Source of the DNA: Vulcanimicrobiota bacterium
Lineage (GTDB): Bacteria; Vulcanimicrobiota; Vulcanimicrobiia; Vulcanimicrobiales; Vulcanimicrobiaceae
Reading direction: 5' to 3'
Assembly: GCA_003167055.1 (NCBI GenBank)
Contig: PMUE01000225.1
Span: 1 to 9,923 of the forward strand
Length of the DNA stretch: 9,923 nt
Part shown: positions 1 to 5,020 of the stretch, piece after piece
Numbering within the stretch: position 1 is the stretch's first letter
Layout: each line of letters starts with the position of its first letter
Translations under genes and position numbers: made by a program
The notes under the pieces: generated by a model
Databases searched by the model: none
What the model saw: the letters and a program-made list of their open reading frames with translations, nothing else
Told to the model about the DNA's origin: nothing

Positions 1-1
1 G

Positions 2-646
2 ACCGCCGGCGCAAAGGGGTTGTTGGGCGTGCTCGGACGCGCGCTTTCGGGCGGCGGACTCTTCATGACCGAGTACAGCACGACGGCCGGGAACGGCTTG
101 ATCGCGTTCGCGGCCAAGGTTCCCGGTGAAATCATGCAAGTCGACGTGTCGCCCGGGCACGAGTATCTGATTCACCGGCATGGCTTTTTATGCGCGACCG
201 AAGGCGTGCAACTCACGGTGGGCTTTCAGCAGTCGCTGGGCGCCGGGATCTTCGGCGGCAACGGTTTTGTGTTACAAAAGCTCGCCGGGACCGCGACGGC
301 TTGGGTGGAACTCGGCGGCGAGATCGTCACCTACGATCTGCAACCCAACGAAACGATTCAAGTCCATCCCGGGCACATCGGCATGTTCGAATCGACCGTG
401 AACTTCGAGATCACCTTCATGAAGGGCGTCGTCAATGCGATCTTCGGCGGCGACGGACTCTTCATCGCGCGCCTCACCGGCCCCGGCAAGGTCTGGCTAC
501 AAACGCTCACGATGCCCAATCTCGCGCACGCACTGATGCCGTATCTCGGCAAAGAAGCTGCAGCACCCGCGCAGGCTGCCGTCGGCGGGGGTATCGCCGG
601 CGGCATTGCGGGCTCGCTCCTCAAGGGTATGTTTGACGGCAGCTAA
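2..646 (+). CDS. AIM24-family protein, 5' end outside window
   Basis: The reading frame is open from base 2 to the TAA at 644-646, so at least 214 residues are present and the N-terminus lies to the left of the window. A TTG at 20 is a possible start codon, but the frame continues upstream in a family-like way (glycines and a small helix before GGGLFMTEY), so I treat the gene as truncated by the window rather than short. The family assignment rests on the run GGGLFMTEYST, followed by GLIAFAAKVPGEI, the internal repeat-like GAGIFGGNGF and NAIFGGDGLF segments, and GPGKVWLQTL. All are typical of the AIM24 (TIGR00266-like) beta-sandwich proteins. The tail is rich in Gly/Ala (GGGIAGGIAGSLLKGMF). 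The bacterial role of this family is not established. The gene converges on the CVNH gene with only 13 bases between the stop codons. Confidence 0.85.
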   Translation, partial: TAGAKGLLGVLGRALSGGGLFMTEYSTTAGNGLIAFAAKVPGEIMQVDVSPGHEYLIHRHGFLCATEGVQLTVGFQQSLGAGIFGGNGFVLQKLAGTATAWVELGGEIVTYDLQPNETIQVHPGHIGMFESTVNFEITFMKGVVNAIFGGDGLFIARLTGPGKVWLQTLTMPNLAHALMPYLGKEAAAPAQAAVGGGIAGGIAGSLLKGMFDGS

Positions 647-659
647 TTGCGGCAGCTCG

Positions 660-1133
660 TTACTGTTCGCAGAAGAGCATGCCGTTGCGGTTACCAACTT
701 GTCGCGACGGACAGGTGCGCATGTCGATTGAGCTCGAGCGATAACCGCTGCCGGTGCTGCACTCCGCGCTAAACACCGAACCGTTCATCGCAGCGTTGTC
801 GCAACTGGCCGTCCAGCTCCCACGCGGAAGATGGTGCCAGCGACCGTAGCCCGGATCGGAACCGTAGCTGCCGGCACTCTCGCAGAACAACTGGCCGTTG
901 TTATTGCCGAATTGACCGCCGGGACACGAACTCAAACTGATCGACGAATACGTCCATGAACCGCTGGTCGTTTGACAGGCGGCGCTGAACTGGTTGCCGT
1001 TAACGTGAGCGTGACGACAGCTGGCCTGCCAACTGCCGCCAGGCCAATTTGGATACGACTGCGCTTGGGCAGGTTTCGAGAAACCGGAGAGTGCGAGCAC
1101 TGCAGCGGTGATAATGGTTAGCGCGTTGCGCAT
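660..1133 (-). CDS. Secreted two-repeat CVNH (cyanovirin-N homology) protein
   Basis: The protein has 157 residues. Residues 1-24 form a clear signal peptide: an Arg near the N-terminus, a hydrophobic core, and an A-Q-A cleavage site before Q25. The mature part is two tandem repeats, about 33-85 and 105-156. Each begins GSW.ASC, has a N-G-x-x-F-S-A-x-C step, a S-S-I-S/D-[LM] strand and ends N-x-N-G-x-L-F-C-E, which is the pattern of cyanovirin-N homology domains. These are lectin-like folds that often bind mannose-type glycans. Each repeat carries four cysteines (39, 53, 70, 84 and 111, 125, 141, 155), so disulfides and export out of the cytoplasm are likely. The ATG is preceded by a strong Shine-Dalgarno (AGAGGAG, 7-base spacer) that overlaps the Ku stop codon 12 bases upstream, so it is probably translated from the Ku mRNA. 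Sugar binding is inferred from the family, not seen. Confidence 0.85.
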   Translation of the reverse strand: MRNALTIITAAVLALSGFSKPAQAQSYPNWPGGSWQASCRHAHVNGNQFSAACQTTSGSWTYSSISLSSCPGGQFGNNNGQLFCESAGSYGSDPGYGRWHHLPRGSWTASCDNAAMNGSVFSAECSTGSGYRSSSIDMRTCPSRQVGNRNGMLFCEQ

Positions 1134-1140
1134 GCGAGAA

Positions 1141-1147
1141 CTCCTCT
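1141..1147 (-). promoter_or_regulatory. Strong ribosome binding site of the CVNH gene
   Basis: On the minus strand the bases read AGAGGAG, 7 bases before the ATG at 1133. They begin inside the Ku stop codon TAG (1148-1146). It is one of the two clearest Shine-Dalgarno sites before an annotated gene here; most neighbours have none. It decides the start of the CVNH gene and suggests that ribosomes finishing Ku can reinitiate on it. Confidence 0.8.
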
Positions 1148-2012
1148 AAGCAGCGGATTTCTTGCGGCGCGTCGTCGTCGGCTTCTTTTCCGGTTTGTCG
1201 TTGGAGGCTGCATGGCCGTTGCTGCCGGCGCGCCGCTTCTTGCTTTCCTCGAGCGACTGTGCCAGCACGTCCATGAGATTGACCACCTTCGAACGTGGCG
1301 CCGCGGCCTTCTTGGCCTTGGGAAGTTCTTTCCCCTGAGCGCGCGCTTCAATCATCGCCATCAGCTCGTCGTGGTACTTGTTCTTGAACTTCTCCGGCTC
1401 GAATGATTGAACGCTCATGGTATCGATGAGCATGCGAGCCATCTTCATCTCAGCCTCGGGAAGTTTCTCTTTGCCCGGAAGCTCCAGCGTCGATTCTTCG
1501 ACGATTTCCTCGGCCCAATGCATCAGCTCGAGCACCAACGCCTCGCCGATCGGTTTGACCGCCGCGATGTATTCCTTGGTGCGAATCACGACGCGCGCGA
1601 TCGCGACCTTGTTCGATTCGGTGAGTGCTTCGCGCAGCAACGCGTAGGCGTGTTTGCCTTGTTTGCTCGGCTCGAGGTAGTACGGCTTGTCGAAAAACAT
1701 GGGGTTAATCGTATCGAGATCAACGAATTCGAGAATATCGACCGATTGTGTCGCTTCCGGATTCACTTTCTTGAAATCTTCGTCGGTCAGGATGACGTAC
1801 TGGCCCTTTTCGTACTCGTAACCTTTGACGATCTCGTCCCAAGGAACGGGCTTTCCGTCGACCGAGCAAATCCGCTCGTACTTGATGCGACCCTCGTCCT
1901 TGGCATGCAGCATGTTGAACGAGAGTTCGTCGGTGCGAACGGCTGTGAAGAGCTTCACCGGGATCGTGACCAGCCCGAAGTTGATTGCGCCGGACCAAAT
2001 TGCGTGAGCCAT
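1146..2012 (-). CDS. ku: Ku, bacterial NHEJ end-binding protein
   Basis: Ku forms a homodimeric ring on double-strand DNA ends and recruits LigD for non-homologous end joining. The chosen start gives 288 residues and begins MAHAIWSGAINFGLVTIPVK, the classic Ku N-terminus. Further family marks are the R-I-K-Y-x-R-I-C block followed by G-K-x-V-P-W-D-E-I-V-K-G-Y-E-Y, the VILTDEDF segment, and an RVVIRTKEYIAAVKP region in the ring/bridge part. The C-terminus is a Lys/Arg-rich low-complexity tail (about the last 30 residues), as in other bacterial Ku proteins where the tail helps DNA binding. A GTG at 2039 would add nine residues outside the family, so the ATG at 2012 is preferred; neither has a good Shine-Dalgarno. 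It lies 87 bases downstream of the LigD polymerase gene and 12 bases upstream of the CVNH gene. Confidence 0.96.
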   Translation of the reverse strand: MAHAIWSGAINFGLVTIPVKLFTAVRTDELSFNMLHAKDEGRIKYERICSVDGKPVPWDEIVKGYEYEKGQYVILTDEDFKKVNPEATQSVDILEFVDLDTINPMFFDKPYYLEPSKQGKHAYALLREALTESNKVAIARVVIRTKEYIAAVKPIGEALVLELMHWAEEIVEESTLELPGKEKLPEAEMKMARMLIDTMSVQSFEPEKFKNKYHDELMAMIEARAQGKELPKAKKAAAPRSKVVNLMDVLAQSLEESKKRRAGSNGHAASNDKPEKKPTTTRRKKSAA

Positions 2013-2099
2013 AGCCGAACTAGTGTACCCGAGATGCACAAGTGCCGTACATTCCCCACAAGATATAGTGGTTCGCGGGCGGCGGGCGGCACTATCTGT
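2013..2099 (-). other. Gap between LigD polymerase and Ku, with imperfect hairpin
   Basis: This is the longest gap inside the minus-strand repair block. The end next to the polymerase stop holds an imperfect inverted repeat: AGATATAGTG at 2061-2070 can pair with CACTATCT at 2090-2097 (eight pairs, a two-base bulge), closing a 19-base GC-only-rich loop. There is no T-run after it in either direction, so it is not a standard intrinsic terminator. No convincing -35/-10 pair for Ku was found. A short TGTAC/GTACA inverted repeat (2024-2028, 2047-2051) is also present. It may hold a Ku promoter or merely a spacer in one long transcript. Confidence 0.35.
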
Positions 2100-3056
2100 C
2101 TAGGCCCACGCTTTCTGTGCCTTGGCAATGGCCGGTTCCAATCGCTGCTTTTTCCACGCCTTGCCGGCCCACAGGTCGCCGTCGCGCTCGAGCCGCTTTG
2201 GCGTCGTTTTGATATTGAAGGCCGCGAAGACGTCGGCCGGGACGCCCGCTCGCTTGCGGGCAAAGGCCTCGACCTCGTCCCACGCAAGCGGTGTCGAGAC
2301 CGGTGCGCCGTCGCGTGCGCGCACCGAAAACGCACTGACGATCGTCTTCCCGCGGCCGACTTGCAAGAAATCGAAGTACACCGCGCTCTGATCGCGTTTG
2401 GCCAGCGATCGCTCGAGCGAGATGCGCGCGCCGTCCTCGTGCGCGAGGCGATGCGCGACGATCTCGGCAAACATCTTTGCCGCGTCGTAGGTGTAGCCCT
2501 CAGCCAGCGGCACGACGACGTGCAGCCCCATCCCGCCCGACGTCTTCACCAGCGTCGTCAAGCCGATTGAGGCGAGCAGATCGCGCACCTCGAGGGCAAC
2601 CGATGCCAGCGTCTTGATCGTGCATCGCTCGCCCGGATCGAGATCGAAGAAGACGTAGTCCGGTTCCTCGATCGTCTCGACGCGCGAGGTCCACACGTGC
2701 AATACGATCGATGCGAGGTTGGCAACGAACGTCAGCGTGGCTTCGTCGTTGCACAGCATGTAGGTGGTCTTCGCGCGCGTGCCTTCGGGACTGCTCAGCG
2801 ACGTGCGCGCAACCCAATCGGGCAAGCCTTTGGGCAGATGCTTTTCGAAAAACGATGGGCCGTTGATGCCGTCGGGATAGCGCTGCAACGTGAGCGGACA
2901 ATCGCGTAAGTGCGGCAGCAGCCACGGCGCCACGCCACGATAGTAGGCGATCAAATCGCCTTTGGTGTAGCCGTCGCGCGGGAACAGCACTTTGTCGAGA
3001 TTGGAAAGCGACAGCTCGCGTTTCCCCACCGTCACCGGCGTACGTGCGGTTGCCAC
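2100..3056 (-). CDS. ligD: LigD polymerase-domain protein (NHEJ primase-polymerase)
   Basis: This 318-residue stand-alone version of the LigD POL domain belongs to the archaeo-eukaryotic primase superfamily. It fills or extends ends, often with ribonucleotides, during NHEJ. Visible family features are the N-terminal L-S-N-L-D-K-V-L-F-P block (residues 17-26), GPSFFEKHLP (66-75), the metal-binding pair D138 and D140 in FFDLDPGE, SGGMGLHVVVPL with H179, and the third acidic residue, probably D229 in VYFDFLQ. The DNA- and nucleotide-binding stretch ARISLERSLAKR is also intact. The length fits an isolated POL domain. The start is a GTG whose G is the last base of the ligase stop (minus-strand TAGTG), and no other start precedes the conserved region. 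It has no clear ribosome binding site, so it depends on coupling to the ligase gene. Ku follows 87 bases downstream. Confidence 0.95.
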   Translation of the reverse strand: MATARTPVTVGKRELSLSNLDKVLFPRDGYTKGDLIAYYRGVAPWLLPHLRDCPLTLQRYPDGINGPSFFEKHLPKGLPDWVARTSLSSPEGTRAKTTYMLCNDEATLTFVANLASIVLHVWTSRVETIEEPDYVFFDLDPGERCTIKTLASVALEVRDLLASIGLTTLVKTSGGMGLHVVVPLAEGYTYDAAKMFAEIVAHRLAHEDGARISLERSLAKRDQSAVYFDFLQVGRGKTIVSAFSVRARDGAPVSTPLAWDEVEAFARKRAGVPADVFAAFNIKTTPKRLERDGDLWAGKAWKKQRLEPAIAKAQKAWA

Positions 3057-4621
3057 TACTCGCGCACCACGTCTTTGGCTTTCTTATCGATGCGCAAGCC
3101 CAAAAAGGCGGGCTGGCGCAAGATGTTGTCGCGCGTCCACTCGGTGAAGCGCACCTCCGCGACTAGTTGCGGTTTCACGTAGTGGACCGGGGCGTTGGCG
3201 ATCACCTTGTTGGCGAACGGTGAAGTTTCGCGCGCAAGCGGTTTGAGTTGCTTCATGATCTCGCCGATGCGCTTGACCGAAAAGCCGGTACCGACGTTGC
3301 CGACGAAACGCAGATCCTTTCCGTCGTAGACGCCGAGCAGTAGCGACCCGAATCCCTTGCGACTGCCGCGCGGATCGGTCCACCCGCCGATCACGAACTC
3401 TTGTTCCAACTGCGCTTTGATCTTGACCCAGTCGCGCGTTCGCCGTGCCTGATAGATCGACGTGCGCTTCTTGCCGATGATCCCTTCCAAGTGATTGCGC
3501 TTGGCCTGTGCAAAGAGCGCCTTGCCCTTCCCAATGACGTGCTTGGAATAGAGCACCAGATCGTCATCGGCAATCAGCCGCTCGAGCAGGGCTTTGCGTT
3601 CGTCGAGCGGGTTCTTGCGTTGATCGCGGCCATCGGCATACAGCACGTCGAACGCAGCGTAGGTCAGCGTGTGTCCCTGCTCGGCGTATTCTTGCAGCCG
3701 TTGAAAATCGGAACGGCCCTTCGAGTCGAGGCTCACGATCTCGCCGTCGACGATGATCGGCACGCTTTCGAACGCATCGGCTAAACCGGAGAGATCGGAA
3801 AATTGCTTGAGCAGGTCGAGCCCGTTACGCGATACCAGCGTCAGTTTGCCCTTCGCATCGACCGTACAGATCGCGCGATACCCATCCCACTTGATTTCGA
3901 AGAGCCAATCATCGCTGTCGAACGGCTGGTCGATCAGGGTCGCGAGCTCGACGCCGGTGATCTTCGGCAGTGGATCGGCCTTTGCCGATGCACGCGCACG
4001 CGTTCGCGCTGGCGGATCGACCGGACGCGACTGCCAGGTTTTGGGATTGCTTTCTTTTTTGATGTCCTCGATCGTCTTGCCGCTTTTGACCGACTCCGGA
4101 TAATCGTCGATGTCGTAGTGCGTGGGATCGTCGCCGTCGTGATCTTTGATGAGCAGCCACGGATCACCGTGCTCGCCTTCCTTCGGCTTGATCTTCACCA
4201 GCGTGAACATGCCGTGCAGCTTCTTCCCGTGCAAGATGAACTTGATTTTGCCATTGGCGATTTCTTTGGCGGGATCGGTGCCTTCCGCGAGTTTGTACCA
4301 GCCCTCGTCCCATATGATCACTTCGCCTGCGCCGTACTGGCCGTTCGGAATGACGCCTTCGAAGGTGCGATAGGCCAGCGGATGGTCCTCGACGTGCATA
4401 GCGAGACGCCGCTCGCCAGGTACCATCGTTGGCCCCTTCGGCACCGCCCACGACGGCATCGCGCCGTCGGCTTCGAGCCGGAAATCATAGTGCAAACGCG
4501 TGGCTCGATGTTTTTGAATGACGAAGCGCAGCCGCTTGCCGCCGCGCTCGGGCTTGCCGCTCGGCTCGGGCGTTGCGGCGAAATCGCGCTTCTTGTTGTA
4601 GGTCTCAAGCGTTCGTGCCAT
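3056..4621 (-). CDS. ligD: LigD phosphoesterase + ATP-dependent DNA ligase protein
   Basis: The protein has 521 residues and two catalytic domains. The 3'-phosphoesterase domain (about 30-190) has KHRATRLHYDFRLE with H38, H44, D46 and R48, then R72, H80 and Y84 in the HPLAYRTFEG segment. These match the Pseudomonas aeruginosa LigD active-site residues (H42, H48, D50, R52, R76, H84, Y88) with a constant offset of four. An Arg/Ala/Pro-rich linker (about 199-218) leads to the ligase domain (about 222-521). There the AMP-accepting lysine is K244 in EIKWDGYRA, motif IV is EGIIGKKR, and motif V is DWVKIKAQ, followed by the OB-fold with FVIGGWTDPRGSRKGFGSL. It processes 3' ends and seals breaks with ATP. 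The ATG at 4621 starts the conserved MARTLETYNKKRDF; the frame stays open to 4855 upstream, but that part is not family-like. Its stop overlaps the polymerase GTG. An unusual 32-codon hydrophobic frame ends 5 bases upstream. Confidence 0.96.
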   Translation of the reverse strand: MARTLETYNKKRDFAATPEPSGKPERGGKRLRFVIQKHRATRLHYDFRLEADGAMPSWAVPKGPTMVPGERRLAMHVEDHPLAYRTFEGVIPNGQYGAGEVIIWDEGWYKLAEGTDPAKEIANGKIKFILHGKKLHGMFTLVKIKPKEGEHGDPWLLIKDHDGDDPTHYDIDDYPESVKSGKTIEDIKKESNPKTWQSRPVDPPARTRARASAKADPLPKITGVELATLIDQPFDSDDWLFEIKWDGYRAICTVDAKGKLTLVSRNGLDLLKQFSDLSGLADAFESVPIIVDGEIVSLDSKGRSDFQRLQEYAEQGHTLTYAAFDVLYADGRDQRKNPLDERKALLERLIADDDLVLYSKHVIGKGKALFAQAKRNHLEGIIGKKRTSIYQARRTRDWVKIKAQLEQEFVIGGWTDPRGSRKGFGSLLLGVYDGKDLRFVGNVGTGFSVKRIGEIMKQLKPLARETSPFANKVIANAPVHYVKPQLVAEVRFTEWTRDNILRQPAFLGLRIDKKAKDVVRE

Positions 4622-4626
4622 CGGTA

Positions 4627-4725
4627 TTACCGGCCATACCCAACGAGATGCGCGATCAACGCAATCGCGCATGCCGCGACCACGATCGCGGCGAGGCCGA
4701 TTCCGGCCGCTCGACGGCGAATCAT
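4627..4725 (-). CDS. Candidate single-helix membrane peptide upstream of ligD
   Basis: This 32-codon frame runs from the ATG at 4725 to the TAA at 4629-4627 and ends 5 bases before the ligase ATG. The product starts MIRRRAAGIG, followed by an uninterrupted hydrophobic stretch to about residue 28 (Ala, Ile, Val, Leu, one Cys, one His) and ends GYGR. Three arginines before a helix of about 20 residues is the layout of a single-pass membrane peptide with its N-terminus inside. About 72% of its third codon positions are G or C, in keeping with a coding frame here, though such a short count is weak proof. In-frame ATGs at 4734 and 4746 could lengthen it by 3 or 7 residues. It has no obvious ribosome binding site of its own. 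It may be a real small gene co-transcribed with ligD, or a chance frame in a promoter region. I do not recognise a family. Confidence 0.4.
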   Translation of the reverse strand: MIRRRAAGIGLAAIVVAACAIALIAHLVGYGR

Positions 4726-4732
4726 CGAACCC

Positions 4733-5020
4733 ATGGGATGGGACATTGCCGGCGCAGTTGCATCGATTCTCCTTGCTCTTGCGGCAGCGGCGCGCAGCCG
4801 TTCTGCGGGTGGCTTCTACGACGCCGAGGTGTATGGGATGACGCCACGCTCTCATCGGCGCTATGCCCTGATCGCCTCGGTCTTCGCCATAGCATTTTTC
4901 GCCGTCGCCGGGTGGTGGCCTCGAAGCGGCGCAACGATCTGGTTGTTCGCGGCGTTCGTGCTGTTTGCAGTGTTTTACTTGACCTCGTACTTGCGCGGAG
5001 CCTACGAAAGTGATGACTGA
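4733..5020 (+). CDS. Small three-helix membrane protein, function unknown
   Basis: The ATG at 4733 gives 95 residues. Three hydrophobic segments are visible: about 5-20 (AGAVASILLALAAAA), about 44-62 (ALIASVFAIAFFAVAG) and about 68-88 (ATIWLFAAFVLFAVFYL). Between the first two is a polar loop with GGFYDAEVYGMTPRSHRRY, whose HRR just before helix 2 suggests a cytoplasmic loop. The first helix begins almost at the ATG, which supports this start; no Shine-Dalgarno is visible, so the message may be leaderless. The open frame extends far upstream, but only antisense to ligD. The stop TGA (5018-5020) lies inside the start of the DUF255 gene, so the two are translated together. I know no function for it; a membrane partner of the downstream thioredoxin-fold protein is a guess from the overlap. 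Confidence 0.75.
   Translation: MGWDIAGAVASILLALAAAARSRSAGGFYDAEVYGMTPRSHRRYALIASVFAIAFFAVAGWWPRSGATIWLFAAFVLFAVFYLTSYLRGAYESDD

Noticed and set aside
638..657. Direct repeat GGCAGCT (638-644 and 651-657) between the convergent AIM24 and CVNH genes
   Set aside because: Seven bases repeated once is within chance for this composition, and it forms no hairpin with a T-run, so no terminator or attachment site is claimed.
1407..2570. Long plus-strand open frame of 387 codons across Ku and LigD polymerase
   Set aside because: It lies antisense to two clearly recognised genes, has a His/Arg/Asp/Leu-rich composition typical of reversed GC-rich coding sequence, and shows no family motif.
660..4621. 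Horizontally moved NHEJ island
   Set aside because: No integrase, transposase, tRNA or terminal repeats flank the block, and base composition looks similar to its neighbours by eye.
3803..4732. Upstream extension of the small membrane protein gene
   Set aside because: The open frame upstream of 4733 is antisense to the ligase gene and is polar and low in motifs; only the part from 4733 on looks like a membrane protein.
4622..4855. N-terminal extension of the ligase
   Set aside because: The extra 78 codons are Arg/Ser/Pro-rich and unlike LigD, whereas the ATG at 4621 begins the conserved N-terminus and keeps a constant offset to the Pseudomonas active-site residues.
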